In this document: positions 1 through 9,358 of the stretch, piece by piece
Layout of the letters: each line of letters opens with the position of its first letter
Position numbering within the stretch: the first letter of the stretch is position 1
From: CAZSHB01 sp964606885
Lineage (GTDB): Bacteria; Babelota; Babeliae; Babelales; CAIQNR01
Direction: 5' to 3'
Length of the DNA: 64,000 nt
Assembly: GCA_964606885.1 (NCBI GenBank)
Contig: CAZSHB010000005.1
Span: 15,515 to 79,514, forward strand
Made by a program: the position numbers and the translations under genes
The notes under the pieces: generated by a model
The model's input: only the letters and a program-made list of their open reading frames with translations
Told to the model about the DNA's origin: nothing
Database searches by the model: none

Positions 1-885
1 ACCGTCTACGGTCTAGGGGCAGATGCAACCAATAGACAAGCCGTAGCAGCTATTTATCAAGCTAAAGGTCGGCCAACATTTAACCCGCTTATTGCCCATT
101 ATCCATCTCTAGAAGCTGCACAAGCAGACGCTCATTTTAGCCCCCAAGCATTAGCCCTAGCGCACGCTTTTTGGCCTGGGCCACTCACGCTTGTGCTACC
201 TAAAAAACCGGGCTCTCGGGTCTGTGGTCTTGCAACAGCAGGCCTTGATACCATTGCAGTACGTGTACCAGCACATCCTGTTGCATTAGAACTGTTACGT
301 ATGTGTACTACGCCTATTGTTGCGCCAAGCGCTAACCCCTCTGGATTTTTAAGCCCTGTTACTGCACAACAGGTAGAAAAGGGCTTAGGCACAAAAATTA
401 ATTGGATTCTTGATGGTGGAAAAACTACCCAAGGCCTAGAGTCAACTATTGTTGATGTTACAACAGATATACCTACTATTTTGCGCCATGGCCCTATTAC
501 ACACGCCATATTAGAGGCTCTTGTTGGCACCGTACATACAGCAGATACACATACCAGCACTGATACAAAAACACCTAAATCTCCAGGCATGTTGTTACAC
601 CATTATGCACCACGCTGCCCTCTAAGATTAACGATTGATAATCCAAAACCGGGTGAAGCGTTGCTTGCATTTGGACCAGGATTACTCCCACTTGGGTTTG
701 ATACGATACTGAATCTAAGTCCAACAGGCGATTTGGTTGAAGCTGCTGCAAACTTGTTTGATTATTTACACCAACTTGAAGATTCTGGCGCGACCGGCAT
801 TGCAGTTATGCCCATTCCACAAATAGGACTAGGTGCTGCAATTCATGATAAATTGTCACGCGCACAGTTATTTTCTACAAAATAA
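1..885 (+). CDS. L-threonylcarbamoyladenylate synthase, Sua5 type (5' truncated by window)
   Basis: The enzyme makes threonylcarbamoyl-AMP from threonine, bicarbonate and ATP for the t6A37 modification of ANN-decoding tRNAs. The frame is open from base 1 and begins T-V-Y-G-L-G-A-D-A, so the true start lies upstream and the internal ATG at 193 is not the start. A KGRP...NPLI motif follows, then the WPGPLT segment and an 'APSAN' loop, all typical of the YrdC fold. The C-terminal third (from about MLLHHYAPRCP) matches the extra Sua5 domain, which separates this from short TsaC/YrdC proteins. It is convergent with the phosphatase gene, with 10 bases between them. Confidence 0.93.
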   Translation, partial: TVYGLGADATNRQAVAAIYQAKGRPTFNPLIAHYPSLEAAQADAHFSPQALALAHAFWPGPLTLVLPKKPGSRVCGLATAGLDTIAVRVPAHPVALELLRMCTTPIVAPSANPSGFLSPVTAQQVEKGLGTKINWILDGGKTTQGLESTIVDVTTDIPTILRHGPITHAILEALVGTVHTADTHTSTDTKTPKSPGMLLHHYAPRCPLRLTIDNPKPGEALLAFGPGLLPLGFDTILNLSPTGDLVEAAANLFDYLHQLEDSGATGIAVMPIPQIGLGAAIHDKLSRAQLFSTK

Positions 886-895
886 CAAAACGCAG

Positions 896-1555
896 TTAGC
901 GATCTAAATTTTCTTGATAATTTCTGTAGGTAATACGCCCAGAACATGGGTCATACACAAATGTAAACAACGAACAGTTAGGCACCTGTATCTTTGCTTC
1001 TGGTGCAATATTCAGATAATCAAACAGACTCTTTACCATACCACTATGCCCAACTACATACACTTCAGTTTTATGTTGCACTGCCATGTCATTTAAGAAA
1101 TCTGTTATACGCGCAACATGCACTTCTAATGGTTCAATAGCATGATCCGGATTATCCTGAATAAACTGCTCTAGCTGATGCGTACGAATACCTTCCGCTT
1201 TGCCAAAGTTACGCTCTTTAAGCCGCTCATCAACAATAACCGGCACCTGTAATTGAGCACCCAAAATCAAAGCTGTCTCGTGTGCTCGTTGTTGTGGAGA
1301 ACTGTACAGATCTGCAATGTGTAAAACAGCTAATTTGTGTGCCATAGCTTCAGCCTGCTGGCGACCAATAGGATTAAGGGGGACATCAACTGAGCCATAC
1401 AAAATACCCTGTTGATTCGCATCCGTTACACCATGCCGAATAATATGCACAGTTACTAAAGAGCAAGATTTATTATGATGGTACCAATAACCAGCAACAC
1501 TCAGTACCGCCAGCGCACTCGCTATTATCTTGAAATTTCTCTTTAGCTTCACCAA
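896..1555 (-). CDS. Membrane-anchored histidine phosphatase family protein
   Basis: This is a histidine phosphatase (phosphoglycerate-mutase-like fold) that should use a phospho-histidine intermediate; the substrate is unknown. The R-H-G motif is at residues 40-42 (IIRHGVTDAN). It is followed by LNPIGRQQAEAMA, a conserved SSPQQRAHETA segment, the acid-containing KERNFGKAEG and a C-terminal VVGHSG, so all catalytic elements are present. Residues about 8-25 form one hydrophobic segment, which suggests an anchored or exported protein. The start is TTG at 1555, or GTG three bases later; both lie behind a GGAG. The stop of the upstream paralogue is 3 bases away, so the two genes form an operon. 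Confidence 0.82.
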   Translation of the reverse strand: MVKLKRNFKIIASALAVLSVAGYWYHHNKSCSLVTVHIIRHGVTDANQQGILYGSVDVPLNPIGRQQAEAMAHKLAVLHIADLYSSPQQRAHETALILGAQLQVPVIVDERLKERNFGKAEGIRTHQLEQFIQDNPDHAIEPLEVHVARITDFLNDMAVQHKTEVYVVGHSGMVKSLFDYLNIAPEAKIQVPNCSLFTFVYDPCSGRITYRNYQENLDR

Positions 1556-1558
1556 GTT

Positions 1559-2125
1559 TTACTCCGCTACTGTGCCTAAGTAAAAAACCCTATCAGCCAC
1601 AGGATGATATATAAATGCATAAATCTGATGAGTAGGAATTACACCATCTACCAAAGGGTCTAATGCCGGATCAACCTGCAAAGAATGACACATATTTGCA
1701 ATCAGATCAGTATGCCCAACAATAAAAACGAACCCTGTTCCTGAGGCCGCTTTATCTTTAAAAAAAGCCTTGATTCGAGCAGCATACTCTTCAAGAGATT
1801 CCGAACCTCCCTGAGGATCTAAAGCCACATCCACAACAACAGGCTTATCGTCAAGACGAGCGGCTAATATTGCTGCCATTTCTTGAGTTGCCGGCTTAGA
1901 AGAAGCATGCAGTGTCTCAATATTAAAATTCGCAATTCGATCCGCCATAGCCTGTGCCTCTGCTTGACCCCCTATGCTTAAAACACCTTCAAAATCAAAC
2001 GTAGCTGTTGGACCATGGCATACTACATAGAGCAAAGTTGGATAACCCATAGAGGCATGCAACGCCGCATGCATGTTGCACAAAAGACCCAGAACTAAGA
2101 TTATTACTGTTTTATTTTTTATCAT
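1559..2125 (-). CDS. Exported, degenerate histidine-phosphatase-like protein
   Basis: It has the fold and length of the neighbouring histidine phosphatase, but the signature R-H-G is C-H-G (Cys36, His37; VVCHGPTATFDF). The second active-site arginine region reads ASSKPATQEMA instead of SSPQQRAHETA. The late histidine is kept (IVGHTDLI). Loss of the phosphate-binding arginine suggests a pseudo-enzyme, possibly a binding protein or a regulator of its neighbour. Residues 1-25 form a signal peptide (MIKNKTVIILVLGLLCNMHA and on). It is the first gene of a two-gene minus-strand operon, divergent from the MutS-like gene. Confidence 0.7.
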   Translation of the reverse strand: MIKNKTVIILVLGLLCNMHAALHASMGYPTLLYVVCHGPTATFDFEGVLSIGGQAEAQAMADRIANFNIETLHASSKPATQEMAAILAARLDDKPVVVDVALDPQGGSESLEEYAARIKAFFKDKAASGTGFVFIVGHTDLIANMCHSLQVDPALDPLVDGVIPTHQIYAFIYHPVADRVFYLGTVAE

Positions 2126-2295
2126 GCTTTTTCCCTTTTTTAAGACTGAAAATCAAGATATGCTCATTTCTATCAAAACCGCAATTAAATACTTTATTTA
2201 TTTTGACGCTCCCCAGAAGATGCTTTACGATAAGTACTATGGGGTCATTATTCGCTAATAATCAATGTTTTGTCTTACCTAGGGGTCTTGTGTTC

Positions 2296-4371
2296 ATGCA
2301 ATTGCTCATGTTATTTTTGTTTCTACTTTCTTCTTCTTGCATGGCTTATACCCCTGACAATACCTATGCTATTTTAGGGCAAGAAAACCTTGCTAGCATG
2401 GCTCATCAAACATCTGAAAATGAACATGAAGATTGTCCTACAGGTAAAAATTTTAGCCAAGTGCTTGAAAACACCCTTTATGAACATACCCATCTACCAA
2501 AAAAGACGAAGCGTAAGCTTATGTTCAAGCTTTTTGCAGAACATGAAGAAACATTACAACACTCACTTATAAAGCCAGTACTAGATGGAACCTCTCGTCA
2601 AGACCTAAATCTCATCTGTGGACCTAAGTCTGATGTATCATTTTATATTGCTGCTCATATTGATAGAACCCAAACAGAAGCTGGCTCAGTTACCCTGATT
2701 AAACGCCTCTGTAGCCCTACTGACCACATAGCTACACTCCGCAAACATCAAGCTATTATTAAAGAATTAACACACAACAGAAAATTATTTGATGCATTAA
2801 GCAATCAGCTTGCTGCTATGCATACCGATGAAAGCGCCATCCTATCATTATGGAACGAAGATCTTTTTTATAATCTTTTAAAACAAGAAGAACTGTTTAT
2901 ACCAAAAGCAGAAAAATTAAGTGCTTGGATTAATAACAGTACTTTTTTAATTGATATTAACTCGTATACACGTGTTATAAGTTTAGTTACTAACAATCTC
3001 ATGCTTGCTGCTGGAGCAACATTACTCCCTGCATTAGGCGTAGCAACATACTACAATAAAGAAGCTACTGCTAAAGCACTAGAAGCATGTATTGAACCTA
3101 TTGGTGCTAAATCTGTCTGCAAAATGAGCGTACCTGGACTTGCCTTACTCGCTCTCCATTGGTGGTATAAAAGTGAAAGCAACCCAGCTACTGGTCTTGA
3201 TAGTGCAGCAAACATTATTGGTGGTCCTGCTGGCGCAACCAGTATTTTTTATGCGGGTGATGCACTGCGCAATATTGTTTCTTTTAGAAAATGTCTCCAA
3301 AAAAAGATCATGTATATTAGTTCGTATATCAAATTGGTAAAAGACATTGGCGCGCTTACACAAAAAAATGAAGTACTTCAAGAACACCTCCCGCTCATTG
3401 CAAATCTTGAAGATGAACTTAAAAAATTAGAAACAAGTTCTCAAGACGTTAAAAGACTTTTCGCATTACTCGATACATCTACGTTTAAAGGCAAAGAAGC
3501 ATCATTCTTTTCTTCATACGGGAATATTTACGTAACCTATAACTTACTCCATAAAATAAAAACGGCTCTTGTACCAGCCATGGTATGCATCGGTGAACTT
3601 GATGCTTATGTGTCATGCGCACAACTATTATTAGAAACACAAGGCCATGCAGCTGGTTATTGCCTACCAACGTTTATTGAAGGCGAAAGCACACCCCACG
3701 TACAAGCAACTAACTTTTGGAACCCTTCAATACCATATCAAATCGCAGCAACTAACAGTGTTGAATTGGGTGGCTCTCAGCCTGCACATATTATTGTAAC
3801 AGGCGCAAACGCTGGTGGTAAATCAACCACTATGAAGGGCCTCACGCTCACTATTATCTGTGCTCAATCGCTTGGTATTGCATGTGCAGAATCATTGAAC
3901 TTTACCCCGTTTTCATGCATCTGTACGTATCTCAATATTACTGACGATATTGCCGCAGGAAAATCCCACTTTAGAGCGGGGGCAGCACGTGCACGAGAAC
4001 TTATTAGTTATGTTGAAGAAACAGCACCAAAAGGATTTAGTTTAACTGCAGTTGATGAAGTCTTTAATGGAACAACGTTTGAAGAAGGCCAAGCTGCTGC
4101 CTACTTTTTAATTGAAAAACTTGGATCATACAAACACAACATGTGTATTACCGTAACACACTTTCCGGCTGTTCCCTTACTTGCAGCAAAAACGGGTACT
4201 TTTGCAAACTATAAAGTCTCGGTCAGTTATAAACCTGATGGCTCTCTAGCACGTAGCTATAAACTAGAACCAGGGATCTCTGAACAAAAAATAGCATTGC
4301 ATATTTTGAAAGAAGAAGGCTTTGATGCTACCTTTCTACAAAAGGCCCAACAATTTTTACTTCCAAAATAA
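2296..4371 (+). CDS. MutS-family ATPase with N-terminal signal sequence and membrane segments
   Basis: The C-terminal 200 residues are a MutS-type ABC ATPase: Walker A GANAGGKST near residue 503, a Walker B/D-loop VDEVFNGTTFEEG near 587, and the late histidine TVTHFPAVP. The middle holds helical lever-like sequence and two or three hydrophobic stretches around LMLAAGATLLPALGVATYY and LALLALHWW. No mismatch-binding domain I (the Phe-x-Glu motif) is visible. ATG 2296 was chosen because AGGGG lies 10 bases upstream and translation then begins with a signal peptide (MQLLMLFLFLLSSSCMAY). TTG 2203 and ATG 2239 are possible longer starts. It is probably not the housekeeping MutS; the role is unknown. 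It is followed after 8 bases by the MazG-like gene. Confidence 0.72.
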   Translation: MQLLMLFLFLLSSSCMAYTPDNTYAILGQENLASMAHQTSENEHEDCPTGKNFSQVLENTLYEHTHLPKKTKRKLMFKLFAEHEETLQHSLIKPVLDGTSRQDLNLICGPKSDVSFYIAAHIDRTQTEAGSVTLIKRLCSPTDHIATLRKHQAIIKELTHNRKLFDALSNQLAAMHTDESAILSLWNEDLFYNLLKQEELFIPKAEKLSAWINNSTFLIDINSYTRVISLVTNNLMLAAGATLLPALGVATYYNKEATAKALEACIEPIGAKSVCKMSVPGLALLALHWWYKSESNPATGLDSAANIIGGPAGATSIFYAGDALRNIVSFRKCLQKKIMYISSYIKLVKDIGALTQKNEVLQEHLPLIANLEDELKKLETSSQDVKRLFALLDTSTFKGKEASFFSSYGNIYVTYNLLHKIKTALVPAMVCIGELDAYVSCAQLLLETQGHAAGYCLPTFIEGESTPHVQATNFWNPSIPYQIAATNSVELGGSQPAHIIVTGANAGGKSTTMKGLTLTIICAQSLGIACAESLNFTPFSCICTYLNITDDIAAGKSHFRAGAARARELISYVEETAPKGFSLTAVDEVFNGTTFEEGQAAAYFLIEKLGSYKHNMCITVTHFPAVPLLAAKTGTFANYKVSVSYKPDGSLARSYKLEPGISEQKIALHILKEEGFDATFLQKAQQFLLPK

Positions 4372-4379
4372 GGATATCC

Positions 4380-4793
4380 ATGAGCATTCGTCGATTTGTT
4401 CTTAATAAATTAGTACGTAACAACATGGTAGAAAAATATAAAACAGAAGGCGTTACCGCCAATGTTGAAACACTTACCGATAACGAACAATATCTAGAAG
4501 CAATCTCAGCAAAGCTTATTGAAGAACTTGAAGAAGTATTTGCTGCGCAAGATAAAAAAGAGCTCATAGAAGAAATTGCTGATTTAGAAGAAGCGTTACA
4601 TTCTTTTAAACACCTACTTGGCATTACCAATAAAGAAGTCGATACCGCACGCGTTAAAAAAGCTACCGACAAAGGTACCTTTTCCGAACGCTTATTCATC
4701 CATTATATTGACGTACCAGCTAAATCAAAACGCGTTATAGAATACTGCGAAGCACAACCTGATAAATACCCAGAAGTTGAAATAGAAGATTAA
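4380..4793 (+). CDS. MazG-like / phosphoribosyl-ATP pyrophosphohydrolase-like NTP pyrophosphatase
   Basis: This small all-alpha nucleoside-triphosphate pyrophosphohydrolase is likely a house-cleaning enzyme for non-canonical NTPs. It opens with NKLVRNNMVEKYKTEG, typical of the family, and has the metal-binding pattern KLIEELEEV...ELIEEIADLEEAL, in which the E-E-x-x-E and E-x-x-D acidic residues are kept. The length of 137 residues is normal. No histidine-biosynthesis genes are near, which argues against HisE proper. It lies 8 bases after the MutS-like gene and 8 bases before the symporter, so the three are probably co-transcribed. Confidence 0.75.
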   Translation: MSIRRFVLNKLVRNNMVEKYKTEGVTANVETLTDNEQYLEAISAKLIEELEEVFAAQDKKELIEEIADLEEALHSFKHLLGITNKEVDTARVKKATDKGTFSERLFIHYIDVPAKSKRVIEYCEAQPDKYPEVEIED

Positions 4794-4801
4794 AGGTCCT
4801 C

Positions 4802-6142
4802 ATGTTTATTACCCATTTTTTTGATTTGTTAAGCACCGTCGATGATTATCTGTGGAGCTACGCTGGTATCCCTGCAATCTTAGTATTAGGTGTTTTATTG
4901 TCGGTGCGCGGTCGCTTTTTCCAAATATTTCAACTGCCAAAAATATGGCGCATCTTCTTTGGATTCTTTAAAAAAGAAGAACTCGATCCAAACTATAAAG
5001 AACCTACCCGCGGCGTAACACCCCTACAAGCATTCTTTGCTTCTATTGGTGGCTGCATTGGCATTGGTAACATTGTAGTCGTGTGCAGCGCTGTACAAAT
5101 TGGTGGCCCTGGCGCCATCTTTTGGATGTGGATCGCGTCGTTCCTTGGCATGATTGTAAAATACTCAGAAATCTATTTAGGTATCACCTACAGAATTCCT
5201 AACAACTTAGGTACTTACAATGGTGGACCTATGTACTTTGTACAACAAGTAACATCTAAAAAATGGGTACCTCAACTTATCTGTCTCTTACTCTGTGTGT
5301 ATGGCGCAGATATGTATCTTTTTAGAATCATGACACGCAGTATTGTTACCTCATGGCATATCAACCAGTACGCAGTCATTGCGTTTCTTTTAATCGCTAT
5401 TTTGATCGCTGGTAAAAAAGGGCTGGGCTGGGCTGGTAAAGCAAGCAGTATTATTATTCCTGCATTCTTAGTTGCTTATATTGGTATTAGCGCTGTCGTA
5501 TTTTTTAATAACGCCGCACAAATCCCTGGTCTTTTCCGTCTGATTATTACCTCAGCTTTTACTGGTCATGCAGCACTTGGTGCCTTTACTGGCGCTGGCA
5601 TGCTACTCGCTATGTCACAAGGCATGAAGCGCGCTTGTTATGCTGGTGATATTGGTATTGGATACGCTTCAGTTATTCATGCAGAAACTGAAGAAACTAA
5701 CCCTGCAAAACAGGCCGCTCTTGGCGTGTTTGGTATTTTTATCGACACCTTTATAGTTTGCACCACCAGCGTAATGTTGATTTTAGTAACAGGTTTATGG
5801 AATCAAGGTATTCACGAAGAACGGGCAGTTGCAATGGCCTTAGGCAAGTATATTCCCCATGTTGACTGGATATGGCCAATCTTTATTTTCTTACTTGGCT
5901 ATTCAACGATTATTGCAATCTTTAGCGTGGGTAAACGGGCTGCACAAATTTTATCACCTAAGTATGGTGAACGTGCCTATTTTATCTATGCAACATGCGC
6001 ATTCTTACTCTTCTCGTTTATTGGCTCTGAGATTCAGATTATGACGATCATGTCACTAACAGGTGTATGCTTATTGCTGATCAACATAAGCACTATCTTT
6101 TTGTTACGCAAACGAGTTTCTTTCAAGATACCATCTGCGTAA
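4802..6142 (+). CDS. Alanine/glycine:cation symporter (AGCS family)
   Basis: This inner-membrane sodium- or proton-coupled amino-acid importer has about ten or eleven hydrophobic segments in 446 residues. The N-terminal half holds the family hallmark GVTPLQAFFASIGGCIGIGN followed by GGPGAIFWMW and a conserved K-Y-S-E near TM3. GGPMYF and the late GAFTGAGMLLAMSQGMKRA segment with ETEETNPAKQ are also typical. It would suit an organism that scavenges amino acids from a host. It is the last gene of the MutS-like/MazG/AGCS run. Confidence 0.9.
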   Translation: MFITHFFDLLSTVDDYLWSYAGIPAILVLGVLLSVRGRFFQIFQLPKIWRIFFGFFKKEELDPNYKEPTRGVTPLQAFFASIGGCIGIGNIVVVCSAVQIGGPGAIFWMWIASFLGMIVKYSEIYLGITYRIPNNLGTYNGGPMYFVQQVTSKKWVPQLICLLLCVYGADMYLFRIMTRSIVTSWHINQYAVIAFLLIAILIAGKKGLGWAGKASSIIIPAFLVAYIGISAVVFFNNAAQIPGLFRLIITSAFTGHAALGAFTGAGMLLAMSQGMKRACYAGDIGIGYASVIHAETEETNPAKQAALGVFGIFIDTFIVCTTSVMLILVTGLWNQGIHEERAVAMALGKYIPHVDWIWPIFIFLLGYSTIIAIFSVGKRAAQILSPKYGERAYFIYATCAFLLFSFIGSEIQIMTIMSLTGVCLLLINISTIFLLRKRVSFKIPSA

Positions 6143-6212
6143 ACTCTTGTTTGTAGCACCGTACTTTTATACGATGCACGCCATTATATTTATCCAATAA
6201 AAAAGGGGAGTT

Positions 6213-6722
6213 ATGCAGCGCTTATTACTGTTATTACTAACAGCCTCACTCTCTCTATTTGCAAGCGAACAACAGCCATTACAAGAACCAAAACGACGTG
6301 TATTTATCTGCCTGCATCCACAACCTGAGCGTATTGTAACGCTACACCTCAACACAAAAAGTAAAAAGACCAAACAGTCTAAAACCCCTCAGCAAGAGGT
6401 TGGTACAACCTCTTGGCATAATCAAACTAAAAAATATAAGCGTGCTTTTATGGAAAGATCTCCTGCCAAGATACAAGATCTTGTACAAGCTGGTTGCCCA
6501 CAAAATAAGAGCGAACAACGACAAAAAGCAGTACTTGCCATACTTGCTCGCACACACGATAACGATCTTAAAAAAGAACTTTTTATAACAGGTCTTGACG
6601 CAGGTTCATTTACACGAGACACTGCTCGCACATTGGGCATAGCTATGCAAATGCAAGGCCGCAAACTTGTAGCTCTAGCTACAAAAAAAGATCGTTCTCA
6701 ATCAAAAAAAAAGTGCAGGTAG
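6213..6722 (+). CDS. Exported hypothetical protein, basic
   Basis: I do not recognise a family. The 169-residue product starts with a clear signal peptide (MQRLLLLLLTASLSLFAS), followed by a lysine-rich linker with several KKTK/KKYK clusters and a C-terminal helical part. A GGGGAG ribosome site lies 2-8 bases before the ATG. The stop codon sits inside the hairpin that terminates the opposing operon. Confidence 0.6.
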   Translation: MQRLLLLLLTASLSLFASEQQPLQEPKRRVFICLHPQPERIVTLHLNTKSKKTKQSKTPQQEVGTTSWHNQTKKYKRAFMERSPAKIQDLVQAGCPQNKSEQRQKAVLAILARTHDNDLKKELFITGLDAGSFTRDTARTLGIAMQMQGRKLVALATKKDRSQSKKKCR

Positions 6723-6747
6723 ACAAAGTACATGCCTAACCTGCACT
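6703..6747 (-). terminator. Rho-independent terminator for the ABC-F operon
   Basis: Read on the minus strand, a 9-bp stem (AGTGCAGGT at 6712-6720 with ACCTGCACT at 6739-6747) encloses an 18-base loop and is followed by nine T residues (the A-run at 6704-6712 on the plus strand). It lies just past the ABC-F stop codon. Confidence 0.75.
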
Positions 6748-6764
6748 GTTACAATATAAGCTCT

Positions 6765-8615
6765 TTAAACTTCAGTCAGCGCTTCCCACTCTTTAGTGAG
6801 CGCCTTAAGTTCTTTAGTAATCACATCAAGCTTTTCTTGTGCCTTATCAAACTCAGGTGTGCCATACTCTAGATCAGCAAATGATGCTTGGATCTTTTCT
6901 TTGTCACCCTCAAGTTTAGCAATCGCACGTTCAACCCGATTAAGATCTTTACGGACCGGTTTTGCGTCTGCCATACCGCCAGCTGTTGCTGAAGGCGCTG
7001 CAGTCTTTTCAAATGCCGTTTGTTTATTACTTAAACGCTTTTGTGCCAAGAATGATTCGTAGTTGCCATGGTAACGTAACAGACCATCTGCAGTAAGCTC
7101 TAAAATGCTGCTTGCTAGATGATTTACAAAGTCATGATCATGGGACACGAATAAGATAGTACCTTTGTACTCTTGTAATGCTTTAAGCAAAATCTCTTTT
7201 GAAGGAATATCCAAATGGTTCGTAGGTTCGTCAAGCAGCAAGAAGTTAGCATCTTGCAATAGCACTTTGACCATACTTAGACGGTTACGTTCACCACCAC
7301 TTAAAACTTTGGTTTTCTTTTGAATTTCATCTTTGCCAAACAAAAACGCACCCAAGAACATTCTAATTTCTTGTTCCGTTTTATGAGCAACGTGCTCATA
7401 CACTTCTTGAATAACTGTGTTATTAGGATTTAAAACTTTTGTTTGTTCTTGTTCAAAGATAGTTGCATACACTTCTGAACCAAGATCGAACTTACCTTGT
7501 GTTGGTTTAAATTTACCACACAAAATATTAAACAATGTCGTTTTACCAACACCGTTAGGAGCAATAACTGCGAGCTTTTCGCCACGCTCTATTTTTAAAT
7601 CAACATGCTGGAAAATCTGCTTATCACCATATTTAAAACCAAGATCGTGTGCTTCTAACACAATACGGCCAGAACGTTTTGGCTCAGGAAATCTAAAGCG
7701 AACTTGCTTAGCATCTTGTGGCACTTCAATAAGTTCTACTTTATCTAAAGCCTTTTCCATACTTTTAGCCATCTTAGCTTTGCTAGCTTTAGCTTTAAAC
7801 TTGGCAATAAGTTCTTGCTTATGAGCCATCTCTTTATCTTGTAATTTCTTTGCAGAGATAAGCGCTTCTACTTGTTCAGCTTTTTCCCGTTCGTAATCTG
7901 AATAGTTCCCATAAAAGAGTGAACCTTTACCGCGATCAAGTTCTAAAATAGTAGAACACTGCTCATCTAAAAAGTACTTATCATGGCATACCAAAATAAA
8001 GCCAAACGGCGCACTTGCTAAGAATGATAAGAACCAATCTTTAGCGACAATGTCCAAATGGTTTGTAGGTTCGTCAAACAGATAAAAGTCTGCTTTTTGT
8101 AACAATAATTTTGCAAGTACCACACGCATCTGCCAACCGACAGACAATGTCTGCACAGATTCATTCAATTGCGCTTCTTTAAAGCCAAGACCTAAGAGCA
8201 TGTTCTTCGTTTCTAAACGTGCTTGGTCAGGCAATAACTGTTGGTAATGGTACGAAATTTCACCGTACTCTTGTACAGCATCAGCACAACCTTCTGCCAC
8301 TTTTGGTTCAAGAATTTGCATTCTTTCCCACAGCGCACCAAGCGCGTGGTACGAAACAAATGCTTCGTCAAAAATAGAACGGGTACTTGAAAGCACCAAC
8401 TCTTGAGGCATGTACGCAACAGTACAATTGCCACTTACAGAGACTGAGCCACTATCAAGCGGAATTTGCCCACCAATTACTTTTAACAGTGTTGATTTGC
8501 CAGATCCGTTTCTTCCTACCAAACCGAGCCTTTGATCAGGCGATACGGCGTAAGAAAGTTGATCAAATACTTTTTGTGAACCAAACGAGAGACAGAGATT
8601 ATTCAGATGAATCAT
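6765..8615 (-). CDS. ABC-F family ATPase (ribosome-associated)
   Basis: ABC-F proteins act on ribosomes, in translation control or antibiotic protection, and have no membrane domain. Two ABC cassettes are visible: GRNGSGKST with FDEPTNHLD, and APNGVGKTT with LLDEPTNHLD. The second signature is canonical (LSGGERNRL), while the first reads LSVGWQMR. A charged linker of about 60 residues joins the cassettes, and the C-terminus ends in a coiled coil (VERAIAKLEGDKEKIQ and on). The length of 616 residues and this tail resemble Uup/YheS-type members. The start overlaps the HAD gene end by 17 bases, so the two are translationally coupled. Confidence 0.93.
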   Translation of the reverse strand: MIHLNNLCLSFGSQKVFDQLSYAVSPDQRLGLVGRNGSGKSTLLKVIGGQIPLDSGSVSVSGNCTVAYMPQELVLSSTRSIFDEAFVSYHALGALWERMQILEPKVAEGCADAVQEYGEISYHYQQLLPDQARLETKNMLLGLGFKEAQLNESVQTLSVGWQMRVVLAKLLLQKADFYLFDEPTNHLDIVAKDWFLSFLASAPFGFILVCHDKYFLDEQCSTILELDRGKGSLFYGNYSDYEREKAEQVEALISAKKLQDKEMAHKQELIAKFKAKASKAKMAKSMEKALDKVELIEVPQDAKQVRFRFPEPKRSGRIVLEAHDLGFKYGDKQIFQHVDLKIERGEKLAVIAPNGVGKTTLFNILCGKFKPTQGKFDLGSEVYATIFEQEQTKVLNPNNTVIQEVYEHVAHKTEQEIRMFLGAFLFGKDEIQKKTKVLSGGERNRLSMVKVLLQDANFLLLDEPTNHLDIPSKEILLKALQEYKGTILFVSHDHDFVNHLASSILELTADGLLRYHGNYESFLAQKRLSNKQTAFEKTAAPSATAGGMADAKPVRKDLNRVERAIAKLEGDKEKIQASFADLEYGTPEFDKAQEKLDVITKELKALTKEWEALTEV

Positions 8616-9351
8616 GAGTACGCTTAAGGTAATTTATAATTTCTTCTGGAGTAGAACAGACAATATCGGGACCAGCTTCATACAAAGCTTTTTCTGAATT
8701 CATACCCCATGTAACACTAACACATTCAGCCCCTATAACACGAGCAGCATCAACATCCCGCGCTTCATCGCCAATATAAACGATATACTCAGGACGTTTT
8801 TTAACTAATTTAAGCGCTGTTTTAAGCGCATGCTGCTTTCCAAAAATTGATGGCGACGAACCAATAAAATCAAAATATGGTGCTAATTTTTCTTTGCCCA
8901 AAAAGTATTGCACGTTAGCAACCGAGTTAGAAGTCACAACTCCCACCGCATAGTTATTCTCCTGCAGATACTCAAGAAGGGTCTTCATCTTAACTTTTTG
9001 CGTAATGCAATGGCGTTCTAAATCCCATTGCAATCTAAAATCACGCAACAAAAACGGAATCTTATAAAAAGGAATCTGTAATGTTTTAAACAGGTCGCGC
9101 GCTTGATAATCACGCATCTCTTCTAACGAAATAATGACCGATTCTTTAATGCCATACTTAGCAGCATTCTTTTTTAAAGAATGGATCAAGCACGTAATCG
9201 AATCACACAAGGTCCCATCAAAATCAAAGATAACCATTCCTTTTGGTTTACCTTTAACCGAACCCTTAAATTCGCCACGCATAAAGCGCCGATACAGATA
9301 AAAACCGGTAGCGGCGCTTAATCCTATTACAGAAACAATCGTATATATCAC
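8599..9351 (-). CDS. Membrane-anchored HAD-family phosphatase (phosphoglycolate-phosphatase-like)
   Basis: This is a haloacid-dehalogenase phosphohydrolase. Motif I is IFDFDGTLCDS, motif II is VVTSNS, the motif III lysine is in the GKQHALKTALK region, and motif IV is YIGDEARDVDAA. The cap lies between motifs I and II as in subfamily IA. GTG 9351 was chosen because it clears the upstream stop and has AATAGG 6 bases upstream; a TTG at 9381 would overlap the Bax-inhibitor gene. The N-terminus (VIYTIVSVIGLSAATGFYLY) is one membrane segment, unusual for this normally soluble family. The substrate is not predictable. Confidence 0.83.
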   Translation of the reverse strand: MIYTIVSVIGLSAATGFYLYRRFMRGEFKGSVKGKPKGMVIFDFDGTLCDSITCLIHSLKKNAAKYGIKESVIISLEEMRDYQARDLFKTLQIPFYKIPFLLRDFRLQWDLERHCITQKVKMKTLLEYLQENNYAVGVVTSNSVANVQYFLGKEKLAPYFDFIGSSPSIFGKQHALKTALKLVKKRPEYIVYIGDEARDVDAARVIGAECVSVTWGMNSEKALYEAGPDIVCSTPEEIINYLKRTHDSSE

Positions 9352-9358
9352 AAATAAC

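Noticed and set aside
132..590. A 152-codon minus-strand frame inside the Sua5 gene
   Set aside because: It is antisense to a conserved enzyme and has no ribosome site.
4380..4793. Histidine-biosynthesis HisE
   Set aside because: No other his biosynthesis gene is near and the KLVRNN opening fits the general MazG-like group better.
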